This document shows, piece after piece, positions 1-10,959 of a stretch of DNA of 64,000 bases. Made by a program: the position numbers and the translations under genes. The notes below the pieces were generated by a model, which saw nothing but the letters and a program-made list of their open reading frames with translations, did not search any database and had not been told where the DNA came from. Numbering within the stretch: position 1 is the stretch's first letter; every line of letters starts with the position of its first letter. Source of the stretch: Tricholoma matsutake (Eukaryota; Basidiomycota; Agaricomycetes; Agaricales; Tricholomataceae); contig AP026548.1 in NCBI GenBank assembly GCA_026075535.2, forward strand, positions 9,734,001 to 9,798,000, written 5' to 3'.

Positions 1-2150
1 CATAATCACATGACTGATGGCAGATGTACTGTTGACCAAGCTGGCATATGTACTGGCCAGGGTATGAAGGAGCCATGTGTGTTTTCAGTGACCATGTGAT
101 TGTGAGCAGGTGTACTCGGTGTAAACATGGGTTCCAAGGGAAAGAAGGGTTTTCGAAGGCCTCTGAGCTTTCCAAGAGGTGTATCCGCACCTGCACCAAG
201 CTCTGCTCAGCATGTCTCACTCCTATCATTGTGCCATTTGCAGCTTGGTGCTAAAGTTTTAGCCAAGGCCTTGTTGTAAACAGTTTGGCACATTAGGAGT
301 CTTCCCCTGTACTGCTGTTCTCTTGACATCCATGTCCCCTCTGCAGTACAGGTGAGCACTTTGTGCATTCCCTCAGTCTTGATCTTACCTCTCAAGATAG
401 TTGTTATTATTGACTCTGTGAGCTCCACTCTGTCTCTGATCTACAACATCTATCTTACGTCGTAAGATCTTTTCAGTTCACATCCTTTTCAATATTCTCA
501 GCTTTATCTTCTTTCAGGATTCAACTGCAATTTTCTAGCTTTGCTATCATCTGCAGTTGAATCTTTACAAGTTCCTCACATAGTTCAGGCTTCATTCATT
601 GTTTTTGCACCCTCCCAACCTCTCCCTTATTTTTGTTAGTTTCTGTACTCTATTTCTTTTGTAGCATCTCCTGTGTAGCCTTTCCATTCCCTTATTTATT
701 CACTTTTGGGGTCCAATGAAGACCTCTGATTGGACTATCCTAGTCTGACTTGAGTTACACAGCAGAGGCATTGGTGGACATGGGGAAAACAGGTGGAGGT
801 GTATTTTGTCGCTAAGATCACATGACTGAGCACAGATGTACTCTCTCAGGATGATCTCAATACTAAAGGTCAATCAACAGGTCACATGACTGGGTACAGT
901 TGAGAGCAAGGTATATATAGAGCAAACCAAACAAACCCAAATGTAACTAATAAATTTGACCAATCAGAAGTGTCGACCTCACAAGCGGACCAGCTACCCA
1001 GTGCATCCAGGAATACTGGATGGGCTGAGTACACCCTTTTGGAACAAGAACTTTAGGCCTGTATGTTTATAATAACATCAGAAACACCATGATAAATTTT
1101 CAAGGTACATCAGATAAAGTGGAATGAAGTCAAATGATGCCAAATGCTGTGAAATGACCCTGATGGTGTTCAACTTGCTATATGGTTTGTATTCAGAATA
1201 GATGATGGTATAGACTATTTATACATGATTTTTGACAATTTGAATTCAATACTAGTCTTCATATGCTCAGGTAGCAGTTCAGTGACCACAATGTCATACT
1301 TGTCACATTTCATCACAAGCCAATGAAAAAACCATACTTTGCAGCCACCATTGCTCAACAACTGTTCTGCCAATTACTTAGACACTTTCTAGAGCTACTC
1401 TATCATATAATACCTACATTTCGTCCTCCCAAAGTTTCTCTAAATTTGTGTTTCACTCTATATGATAAGTAGTGTATAATCAAATCAGACAGCATTTCAA
1501 TATCATATCTGACACCTGACACTTGGTTGTTACTATTTCACCTGACTTTTATTACCATGTATAACATACTTGTATATCTACTTTCATCACTTCTCATGCT
1601 TACTACATTGCCAAACTTGTGTGAAGACATGTATCAAATTGCACTACATAACTTACCTACAGCAATTACCTCGTATTTTGCATGTCTGATTCCATAAGTC
1701 GCTATGCTGACACAAGTTCTTACTCTGACTTGAAATGTTCATTCAACTTACTTTAATGTCACTCTTGTGTCAAAGTGTTTTCTCACTAGAACTCATGCCT
1801 TTCATATTATATTGTATTTCTTAGCCATAGTAATTCACTTGTAATGTGGCATGCTTTACATGCAGCAATCATACACTGCCTGTGTCTTGTGTAATAACTT
1901 TTGAGTCACATTACTTGTTGTAATATCACCCTCTTCAGTAGTCATATCACAATTTACATGAATCTGGTCATGCTACTTTTACAATTACCTGTTGAAGTCT
2001 TACAGCATGAGAGGCTTTGAATTATGTTGTATAGTGCCAGATGCAATGTTTACATAACTTTCATTTTCATATCACTCACTGCTGGTTACATGTCATTTCA
2101 TATCACATGAATTTGTTGTTATGTGTTGGTTCACATTACTTTTTAGTCAC
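1..2150. other. No recognisable gene; AT-rich, with a repeated TCACATGACTG motif
   Basis: Only short ORFs without recognisable domains occur here. The motif TCACATGACTG recurs at 6-16, 818-828 and 882-892; the first two copies are followed by a near-identical CAGATGTACT tract. A TATATATAG string follows at about 909-917. This could be the edge of a decayed LTR or a dispersed repeat, but I see no paired ends. Confidence 0.5.
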
Positions 2151-2151
2151 A

Positions 2152-2763
2152 TCAGTCACTGGTAGTCACATCACACTTCACATGATATAGTCTTTTGTGA
2201 GGTCTTTGTCCTCCCCCATGTATTCCTGGAGGAATCCTGCCACGAGATGGGGTAAACAGATCATGATCATCAAGCTCATCATTATCTGCATCCTGAAGGC
2301 TTGAAATGGCCTCCTCATGGGAGGTGTTGGACACTTGCAACATAGGGGATGGAGATGGGGGCAGATTCGGCAATGCTCCAGGTGCACTAAAGCCAAGCAA
2401 GTCAAGGACCTGCTCCTTGATCGCTTCAGAGGTGGAGGAGAGCACAGGCCATGAGGCTGGTAGAAAATCTGACTGTGCAGAGAAGACATTGTTTTCAATG
2501 GTAGGAGTGAAGACTGAGGGTCATTGATCAGGAGAGGGGGTGGAAGTTAGATCAAAGGGCTCATTGACACACATTGACTTGAGGGTATCAATATCATCCG
2601 ATTGCTCATCCAGTTGCTCTTCAGTAATGTTGGGGTAATGGACATGGTGGAGTCCTGCTGCAGCATGGGACTCTGCTGCGGCTTTAGGTGTAAGGTTGAT
2701 GTTGGAACAAAGGCAGTATGGGCTAGGTTCACCACCAATTTGAGCCTTGTGCTGTTCACCCAA
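2152..2763 (-). pseudogene. Coding-like remnant, unknown protein
   Basis: Two overlapping minus-strand ORFs of 97 and 80 codons have protein-like composition, with Pro/Ser-rich and acidic stretches (DADNDELDDHD near the end of the downstream one). They probably represent one decayed reading frame split by a frameshift near 2.5 kb. I do not recognise a domain. The neighbourhood (Ulp1-like peptidase, hAT) suggests a transposon-associated gene, but that is inference only. Confidence 0.3.
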
Positions 2764-3565
2764 GCATGCATCAAAGCCGACATTGGGAGGCTCTGGGTGG
2801 GGCGCAATGTCACCACTAGGTGGTTCACTATATTTAATATGCAGGCTATTTATGACATGGCCAATCAGCAGTTACAGCTGGGCAACAGTAAAATAGAGAT
2901 TGTGCACATGTAGGACAAAACAAGATTCAATGAATGTACAAAAGGACCAGAATAAATGCAAGACAGCGACTGAGAGGTGCAAGATAGTACAGAGAAAAAC
3001 ACATGAATGTAGCAAAAAAATGGGGACCAAGAGGTGCAAGATTGCATTGCCAATAGCAGTTCCTTGCAGGGAGGTGGAAAGTAGTGATGTTTGCAAGAAA
3101 ATGTGTAAATGCAGCAGGATAGATGAGTAGGGTTGAGCAACAGGAATACAATGTGGGTGGAGTTCAAGTGGGAGATGTGGATGGAGTGGAAAGTAGGACA
3201 CATCATCAATACTGAATTGTGGGAATAGAACAGGATGTTAATGAAGAAAGAAGCAGTAGGTTTCAGGAGGGATCCACAGCTGGGGTATAGAAGGATGGCT
3301 TGCATGAGGAAAAGCGAGATATGTTGTACTTGATGAGCAGTGAGTGATTAATAGATTTGAGACATAGCAAGGAGAAGTGGGATATACACACCATTGCTAT
3401 CAATTTCTGGTCTGCTGAGGCTGTCATAGACATGTTCTAAGTCTTCAGACTTGGAGACATATGCAGTGGATATCAAACAGTAAACATAATACATGTTGAC
3501 AGCTGTCAGTGTCAGATTTATCACATGATTGATAACCAGATAAGGAAAGATAAGGAACATGCCAA

Positions 3566-4223
3566 GATGTGTTGCATCTACACCAATTCCAACAGACAAA
3601 CTGTACAAAGGCCAGTAACATGTGGATCACCACATGGTGTTCCAGGATCCTGACTGTTCACATATGCAATAAATCTCCTACTAGCAAGAATTGTCTCATC
3701 ATCACCCAAATCCAGCTCTGGGACCACTGGTTCCTGATGTATCAACATAAGTCTGGAGCAAGTTGATCATTGCAGATAATTGCATACTCACCATTGAGTT
3801 CCATCCCATTTTCTTCAGTGTTACCTCTTCCTTCCAGTACATATCACAAGGAAGTGATTCTTCAGTGTAGCTGAGTGATCCCTGGGCCAGTCTCGATCCA
3901 AGTGTCTACATATGGTAACATGAATGTAACCCTTGAAGATGAATTGTTGTAAAGCATACTTCTCATATTTTGATAATGGCCTGCTCATGGTGGAGTGAAT
4001 TATTGCAAAGGGTGGGGTTGCAATACTCCTCAATCGGATATCGATCAACCCATATAGGCACCAGTATGTCAAGAAAGTGATCAAGTTCTCCTTCTTGTTT
4101 GGCCTGATTGTCATAGGGCTGCAGAGATTTGAGAAAGGCCATTTTGTCCACTTGGACAATCCCTCTGATGCGCATCTGCATCAGATCAATTACGGTGATA
4201 TTATAAGTTGCCGAACAAAACAT
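3566..4223 (-). pseudogene. Coding-like remnant, unknown protein, frameshifted
   Basis: Minus-strand reading begins at 4223 with an 86-codon ORF containing IWVDRYPIEEY and HHEQAIIKI. It continues in a second frame with YALQQFIFKGYIH and DRDWPRDHSATLKNHF. The sense of the protein carries across the frame change near 3.96 kb, so a single gene has suffered a frameshift. A further open stretch at about 3.57-3.75 kb (LDLGDDETILASRRFIAYV) may be its downstream exon. The family is not recognised. The mix of aromatic, charged and histidine residues looks like real protein rather than a shadow frame. Confidence 0.4.
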
Positions 4224-5125
4224 TGTTACACACAGGTAACCTTAATGGGATTTCAAGGCTACCAGGTCTTCAAGGTACAAGTGAGAAGAGTTAGGAGGAA
4301 AGCTGGGAGTAAGTAAGAGTAGGTAAGAGAAACTGACACTCATTGATGGTTGAATCCCCGGGCCAGTTGATTGCCCATTCCGAGGGTCATCAAGACTACA
4401 ATATTTAGCACATTATGAGTCCAGTGTTTCCTAGTTTGCTGTATAAGATACATATTTGAGGTTGTATTATAACTGGCAAGATATTACACTAGGGATGCAA
4501 AGCATGATATCCTTGTACTTAATAAAAGTCAAAACAAAGGTCATAAATGCACACTGGCATGGTAAAATTACTTACGGTCATGGGTTGAACTCGCCTTTAC
4601 CATACTCCTGAAGAAAAACAAATTGCCAACTGGGCCAAAAGTCACAAGCATTATCAAAGGCATGTTTTGCCTCTGCTCATGAAACTGAGGGCATTACCTG
4701 TTTTCAGTAATAAATGCGCAATTCAATGAAGACAGCAAGCAAAGTATCAAAAGACAAAGGCCAAGAGGTACATAGGTAAACTGAACCACCCACTATGTGG
4801 CATGGTTCAAACAGCCTACAGTAGTGTGGCAGTCATCACTACATCCATATCGATGAAAGAACCACCTGAATCAACAGCCCCTTCTTCTGAGCAAAGGTCA
4901 CTCAGTATACAATATTTTGCCAAAGCAGAACAGCTGACTTGAGTGACTTGATCAGACATATTGCTTATTGGAGTAAGAGGGTTGCCTGCCTCTCCTTAAA
5001 ATTTAACAAGCTTGTTGGCAATGATGAGCCAAAATTTGTGGAATCTCTCATGTTGGCCTTCTGGATGTCCTCTTGCAACTAGTCATTTTGCATAATGGCA
5101 TTCTCAGTGTATCATGACATCAAAA

Positions 5126-5442
5126 ATGTATTCAATGGTATGAGGACGAGATACTACAGCTAGGAGGAGTCAATTTGGAGTGGAATGAGGCACATGAGCT
5201 GTCCAACAGAGTGAGTGAGGCCTTGCATTGGATCAAGGAGGCTTTATGCTTGGCAATGGCTGACCCTGAAGAGTTGGTTGCATCACATACTGAAAAGCGG
5301 CTCATGTATCAAAATGCTTAGCATAACTTACACTTGAGTCAGTTGTCAAATAAAAAACATATACGGGATGGCAGATACAGATGTGGTGGCTACAGGACAG
5401 AGACATCGGCAAGCCTTCAAGCGGCCTATAGTATAAATTGAT
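5126..5442 (+). pseudogene. Coding-like remnant (C-terminal fragment), unknown protein
   Basis: A plus-strand frame of about 105 codons runs from about 5126 to a TGA at 5440-5442 with one internal TAG at 5320-5322. It reads WYEDEILQLGGVNLEWNEAHEL, then ADPEELVASHTEKRLMYQNA, then a basic RDGRYRCGGY tail. Composition is strongly protein-like and it converges on the Ulp1-like peptidase on the other strand. I cannot assign a family; a transposon-encoded protein is likely from context. Confidence 0.4.
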
Positions 5443-5609
5443 GGCATCTGTTTTGGTTTTGCATACCTTAACAGCTATACAGCCATTGGGGAATCACTGC
5501 ATCACCATTTTTGGATTGTGGTAAACTATTGAGCCACTGCCAAGAACTGTACAGCTGTTCAGGATTCACCCTGCCATTACAGTATCTGTTGTTCACCAAC
5601 CAGTGGCTG

Positions 5610-6385
5610 CTAACATACTGTGAGTAGATAGTTGTTATCTTTATGAAATGTTGAATTAAGATGATACTGTATGAGGAGGTGCCAAAGTAGCAGCACCCTA
5701 AAATGTACCATATTCTGTTCAGCTATTCCAGTTACATGGAACCCCCACAAAACAGCTGCAATGGTGGCCAGGACCCATAATCCACAGTCAACACTATTTG
5801 TTTGCATGGGGTGAACCTGCTAATGACATTGGGGTACAGCTGACATAGTGAAATGAGGAACTTACCACAACAGGGTGAGCTGTCCAGCCTTCATTGGTTA
5901 CAATGTGTAGGGGTTGACCATTCTTGTTGGCAAGGAGCACAAGGTGGAGCACCAGCTGCATGATTTCCTAATGGTGAATCACATACATCAGTGATCAGGC
6001 CACACCGCTCCTGTCCTGCCAGTGACACACCTTGATTTTGTGTTTCCAGGGGAGACAATCCGAAAAGCTGTCAAAAAGGAGAAGCTTGCGGGAATGTGGA
6101 GATATGACACATAAAACCCAATGTAGGGATGGGTGAGTTTGATGAATTGGCAGGATCCAAATGTCGCAGCTCCAGCACTCAGAGTGGTGGAAGTGTTGCC
6201 ATATGTCGGTGTTAGATGCATGATATCATATCATCAGAAGATCAAATGTTGTAAAGAGTGCACATCTTCAGCTGGAGAAAGAGGAAGGATTGGCAGAATG
6301 GGAGAAGAACGTGTGAAGTGTTGCTGCAATTCCATTAAGACAGATGTCATTCAGTCTCTCATGGAGGAAGCAGACAATAACAAGG
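5610..6385 (-). pseudogene. Ulp1-like C48 cysteine peptidase domain (3' part of a transposon-type gene)
   Basis: Read on the minus strand from 6385, the protein starts ERLNDICLNGIAATL and has a TGA where the frame otherwise continues (LLMI-stop-YHASNTDIW). It then shows DIWILPIHQ, HWVLCVIS (catalytic His), LLLFDSFSD (catalytic Asp) and MQTNSVDCGLWVLA (oxyanion Gln and catalytic Cys). Two GT-AG introns join the exons in phase: 5968-6030 (GTGTGT...TTAG) and 5817-5865 (GTAAGT...GCAG). The C-terminal tail GFHVTGIAEQNM resembles Ulp1 domains in fungal DNA transposons. Only one stop is seen, so this is among the better preserved genes here. The 5' end is cut off by a minisatellite at about 6.39 kb, and upstream exons are not found. 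Confidence 0.75.
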
Positions 6386-6389
6386 ACAG

Positions 6390-6790
6390 GACAACACCAA
6401 GCCCCCCCCCACCAGCGATAGACAACCTAGCACCCATACCCACCGCTGTGAGCAACTGCTCACAGGGTGGACCATGGGTGCTACAGATGACGGAGGGTGA
6501 GGACAACGACAAAGATGGGAATGACTGCTGGCCCCCTCCCTCGCTCCAATAGCAAGGGGGGTTCTTTTGTTTCTTTCTTGTCAACACCAGTCGCCACCAC
6601 CCCCTCCCTTGCTCCGACAGCAAAGGGGGGGTTTCTTGTGTTTCACTCTAGTCAACACCAACCGCCGCTGCCCCCTCCCTCACTCCAAAAGTGAGTGGAG
6701 GGTTCTCATGTTTTGTTCTAGTCAACACAGTCCACCACCACCCCCTCCCTCACTGCAATTGCGAGTGGAGTGTTATGCTTTGTTTGGACT
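6390..6790. repeat. GC-rich minisatellite
   Basis: Roughly 60-65 bp units repeat about three times between 6550 and 6780. Each contains CCCCCTCCCT, then a CTCC/CTGCAA segment, and a GTCAACAC spacer. The preceding stretch (6395-6480) has a variant of another unit with the palindrome GAGCAACTGCTC, which recurs at 30.4-30.8 kb. Homopurine/homopyrimidine strand asymmetry is strong. Confidence 0.7.
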
Positions 6791-6799
6791 ATCCCTTGT

Positions 6800-7232
6800 T
6801 CAGTCCCACAACTGCCCCACCCTCACCCCAAATGCAAGCACGTGGGGTTGTGATCTTTACTTATTATTAGTATATATGTATTGTACATAGTTTATAGAGT
6901 CTAGACCATAATAAAAAATAGTTAGACTAATCATGCTGCTTGAGAGTTGAGACCTGTGGGATAGCTGCAGGTTTTGAGCAAATGTGTGAATTTGTGGGTA
7001 ACTGGGTCCCAGGGAAACCTGTGATAGGCACTGTACCTGTAAGGGATTAGTATGGTGTTAATGGGTATATGGGTATGACATCAGACAAGATATACCCAGA
7101 AGTTACCCATGTCACACCTAAATATAGATATCCAAACTCCACTTGATCAAGGCTGTCCAAAGCTGTTGAACAACATCTAGCAACCATTTCGTGGTTGTTT
7201 CCCCCCATCACTTCCCTCTGTAGTGCTAAACA
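6800..7232 (+). other. 5' flank of the hAT gene with GGGTA-type subterminal motifs
   Basis: No ORF. Several copies of (T)GGGTA/TACCC occur between 7000 and 7115 (GGGTAACTGGG, GGGTATATGGGTA, GTTACCCATG). The same motif class is found at both ends of the hAT-like element at 59.9-61.1 kb, so this may be the subterminal region of the autonomous hAT element. I could not define a terminal inverted repeat or 8-bp duplication here. Confidence 0.35.
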
Positions 7233-9020
7233 ATGCAGTGGGGACATTTTCCAGCTGCTAGAAGAGTTACTAGTGCTCAATTTACTGCACAGACATATAC
7301 TGAGGACTCAGATACAGACTCTGCAACTCCTGCTGTCCTTATTTCTCCTGCAAAGGCCTGTGCTGTGAAAAGACTATTGTGGGCAAGACAGATGCTGAGG
7401 TATGGTCCCTATCTGATGGTGAGATTATTGGTATGTGTCAATTCTCATGCCAGTACTATGATGGAACTCATGAACATTGTCTTGTTTTTCTCAGAGGCTT
7501 CTGAGTCTACCTGGCATTCCAAGGTTTATGATCACTTCAATATCACTCTCCATCGTGAGGTGGATGACTGTCAGAAGCCCAAAAAGCTGGTCTTTGTGTT
7601 CACATGCAAGGTGGACCCCACCAATCATACTCCTCATGTTTGTCCTTGCATGTCTATTGGTCATGGAACCAAGAATCTCCAGGAGGGTGTATGGTCCTGT
7701 GATAAGCATCTAGATGTTGCTGCTGATGCAACCTCTGTTCAACCAGCTGGTGCCATATACACCTGCAGGCCACCGCACCTTGATTGCTCTACAAAGTGCA
7801 AACAACCATCGTCCTTTCAATTCAGTTTTGGATGAGGACTACCAGGCAGAGGTAGAGATGCTCCAACCTGGAACAATTATCCCTTCTCCTCAAACAGTTT
7901 CTTGTGATATTAAAGCTATGTATACTGAGATGTCAAAACATGTCCAAAATTATTTTATGGTCTGTCATTTATATATTTGTATGGTATTATTGTTGCTCAA
8001 CAATATTTGAAGGCTCTCAATAGCACTATCCATCTTGTGCTTGATGGGTGGACAGCTCCAATAGTTGCATCATTTCTTGGACTTGTTGTTGTCTGGTTTC
8101 ATGAGGGAGTTATTTATCGTGCTGTACTGGAATTTATAAGGTTAGTGCTAATTTTTGTTATGATCCATGGGTTTGCTGCTTCAATGCATTATCCATCTCA
8201 GAATTAGCCCAAAACATGATGGAAAATATCTTGCTGAGGTTACTGCCAGTTGTCTATGGTGATTTGGACTTGACAAACTTGTTTGTTACTAACATATCTC
8301 TTGTTTCATGCAATCTGAGTCTATTATAGCTATTTTCACTTTGCATGGACAATGCAGGAAGCAATGATGTATTGGCCAAATATCTTCCAGTGCTTATTCC
8401 ATCCTTTTGGGGGTTGGCAGCTCGTGGACGCTGTTTTCCACACATTATTAATCTCTTGGCTAAAGTATGTGTTACTGAAATTTTACACTATTCTGGAGTC
8501 TGGACTCAACAAGCATTCAGATATTTATATCCTTCTTTTTTCGGCAGCCTAAAAAGAAGGTTAAGGACTCAGAAGCTGCCAATGGTATGTTAAAATCGGT
8601 AAATCACTCTTCAGTATTTAAAATCCCATACAGTTGCTGCTATTGCTGACTCTGATGATTCTGATGATGAACTTGCTGTTCATGAGGAAGGGATTGAGAA
8701 TGATTCAGCTGCTGTGCCTGATGATGGTAGGGATGCCCATGATACTGCCATTGTCAAGACTACTCATGGCCAGGCAATTGAAATGATGAGGAAAAAGGGT
8801 ATTTCAATGGATTCTCAGGAGGAAAAGCTGGTGCTGCAACTTTTTCCACATGTAAGGATATTTATTTCACAACATTCAATTTTAATTCAGGAAATCCCAG
8901 GTTGCTGGTCTTGCACAGCATGTTCATAACAGTTCAACACTAAAGGAGAAATTTGATACACTTGTGACAAGGATCTGTCTGGTAACAAGGACACACTTGA
9001 TTGCTGGGTTCCTACCTAAT
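7233..9020 (+). pseudogene. hAT transposase, 5' part (BED finger and catalytic region), interrupted by element C
   Basis: Start ATG at 7233. A 64-bp intron at 7431-7494 (GTATGT...TCAG) joins SDGEII to EASESTWHSKVYDHF, giving a BED-type zinc finger with paired Cys and a later C-x-x-H (SCDKH). A frameshift near 7.77 kb leads to NHRPFNSVLDEDYQAE. Further exons carry IHLVLDGWTAP and FLGLVVVWFHEG (the hAT core around the first catalytic Asp), then MDNAGSNDVLAKYL and RGRCFPHIINLLAK (the D-N-A-S-N and C-x-x-H region of hAT transposases). An acidic SDDSDDE tract follows. The gene breaks at 9020, in the codon series for P-T-Q-W-N-S, where Gypsy element C is inserted; it resumes at 21602. It carries multiple frame changes and is non-functional. 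Confidence 0.85.
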
Positions 9021-9727
9021 TGTTAAGAGCTGATCCTGGAGGGTTCATCGGAATCTGATCGGACACTGCAGGTGTTGTTTATGGAAGGTTGTCAGGTCGT
9101 TGCAGATTTGGCAGGAGGGGAAACAAAAAGGACTTGGCTTCAGCTTGTAAGAAGCTGTGCCCTTCACCTCGTCTGGTGTCCTAATTTCAAGTTGGAGGTT
9201 TGGAGGTAGGAGTGGGAAAGTGCGGGTAAACACAGAAGGAGTATGGAGGGACTTAGGTTAAGTTCAGATGAGATTAGAACTTTCAGAGAGAGACTGTAGG
9301 TCGAGTCAAATGGAGTTCAGACTCTTAGAGAACTGAGGTTGGAGTAGAAGGAGGTTTGGATTGGCAGATTAAAGTTGAGTCTATGTCAATATACGAACTG
9401 AGGAACACAAGGTGAAACTAACTAAGCTTAAATACTGTAGTCCAGAATAATGCGGAAGAGGAATGAAGATTGCGGCAGTGTCTCGACTGCATAGATAAAT
9501 TATCCAGCAGGAGCCACACAGGAATCTGTAGTCATATTTGCAATAGAGATGGCAGCCTTGGGAAGGCAGCTGTGGATGCTGTACAAGGTGGCCTGGTGCA
9601 CAGCAGTGTGGGCAGTGCAAGGTGGCCAGGAACAAAATTGGAAGGAGTAGACAAATGTTGGGTTAGACATGTGGGAAAGAGTTGGACAGAATGCGGGTTC
9701 CAATCGGGTGAGGAATGGTTCTTGACA
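9021..9727 (-). repeat. Left (3') LTR of element C
   Basis: Starts TGTTAAGAGCTGATCC, ends GGTTCTTGACA, 707 bp. Adjacent inward sequence GTATTTCCCCCTTA, read on the minus strand, is a purine tract AAGGGGGAAATAC that fits a polypurine tract at 9728-9741. Confidence 0.9.
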
Positions 9728-9863
9728 GTATTTCCCCCTTAGTGCTGAGCCTACAAGGCATGTGAGGGTTTGAGTCCAAATGAGGAAGTTGGTTGAATTT
9801 CTGAATGCAGTAATTGGTTGAAAAAATTTTCACGTTCTTTCCTTCCCCCATCAACTATCAATT

Positions 9864-10335
9864 ATGTCCCCTCCAGCAGTATCTGTGCAGATCAAAGTGG
9901 CCACGATGAGGGCCCAACACGAACAGAGATGAAGGAGCTGGAGGAAGCAGCGAGGGAGGAGGAACACCGGGCACAGGAGGTGCAAAAGGTGGCAGAGGAG
10001 GCTGCAAAGGCTGAGGAGGTGCACCAGGCAGAGGCGCAGAAAAAGGATGCATCAGCTGCAAAACAAGTGGAGAAGAAGTGGGCAGCTGCAGCCACAGGTT
10101 TGGAGGATGAGGCCGAGGGGAGCAAGTCCCCGAAGAAAAAGAAAATCGCCAAGTCGAAGGCTCAAGTGGGGTCGGAGGAGTCTGAGGGTCTGGTGCAGGT
10201 ACAGGCCGTGTTGCCCTGCAAAAGGTGTGTACTTGTTCCCTTCTCAGTCTCCTTTTACTGATAAATGGCCTAGATGCAAATATCAAAAGATTTCTTGTTT
10301 CAAGATGGGTGCAAAGGGATGCATGTGTGATAAGT
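9864..10335 (+). pseudogene. Antisense accessory gene of element C (coiled-coil, Cys-rich protein), truncated
   Basis: Runs opposite to gag-pol and corresponds to the gene at 47933-48921 in copy D. The ATG at 9864 is followed by a 34-bp deletion relative to D that shifts the frame, so the long ORF here begins further in. It contains an Ala/Glu/Lys coiled-coil (EEAAREEEHRAQEVQ), a basic SPKKKKIAKSK segment and the start of a cysteine-rich part (LPCK, then RCKYQKISCFKMG and GCMC in a shifted frame). It is cut at about 10335 by element A. Confidence 0.7.
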
Positions 10336-10959
10336 ACCTGCAGATGTGTTTCTGGCAGATGAGGCCGAAATGTCTGATCTGGTGGCAAATGAAGCATCTG
10401 GCGCTTCTCATGTGGGGAGGGGACCACGGTGGTTGGGTGGATCGAGGTTCGGGTTCTGGCGTTGTGAGGTGGATGATCGCTAGGGAGGTGTTCGTCTGGT
10501 TGCTCGTAGAAGGGGAGGCGTTTCCAGAGGCAGTGCATGTTGTCTTTTTGTTTTTCTGCCTGTTGTAGGGCGAGGGAGAGTTTTGTTGGCATCTGGGGTG
10601 ATCTGTGGAGGTATGAGGGTTTCTTTCAACCGCTCTCATTCTGTCTGACTGTGCGTTGGTCATGTCTAGGATAGCCTGTTCGATACCGAGGTCGTCAGTG
10701 TCATTCATGGCTTCTTCTAGGTTTCTCTTCATTCAGTCAATAGTGCTCTGATAGTAGAAGCATATTCTCGCGAGATGATATCTGGCTGGGTTGTGGGTGA
10801 GGTGGGTGCGGAGGGTGTCGATGTTCGATGGGTCTCATAGGAATTGTTTGTTGAAACATCATTTGGGGGGTATGACGGGTGTCTGCTCTGCCATGTCAGG
10901 GTGTGGGTTCTTGGTTCTGGGGGGGTTCTACAGCTGTCATTACTGTTTATATGCTCCAA
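10336..10959 (-). pseudogene. ORF downstream of the chromodomain in element A, C2HC zinc knuckle
   Basis: Two minus-strand ORFs (10729-10959 and about 10336-10732) lie in the same frame and are separated by one TGA, giving a protein of about 200 residues. It is Ser/Thr/Pro/Gln-rich and ends in CFICHQIRHFGLIC, a perfect C-x2-C-x4-H-x4-C knuckle, followed by QKHIC as if another metal-binding pair followed. It overlaps the chromodomain ORF by about 20 nt in another frame and lacks an ATG near the overlap, so expression would need frameshifting, splicing or a non-ATG start. Its 3' end is lost at the junction with element C. The role is unknown; an extra nucleic-acid-binding protein is a reasonable inference. 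Confidence 0.6.

Noticed and set aside
2865..3305. 146-codon minus-strand ORF rich in Cys, Ser, His and Leu
   Set aside because: Low-complexity composition (CSC, LLLP, HSH runs) without a domain; overlapping ORFs in two other frames look the same.
9858..10592. 244-codon minus-strand ORF, Pro/His-rich
   Set aside because: It runs across the junction between element A and element C and is antisense to the coiled-coil gene. Its proline-rich composition is the complement of Glu/Ala/Lys codons. Shadow frame.
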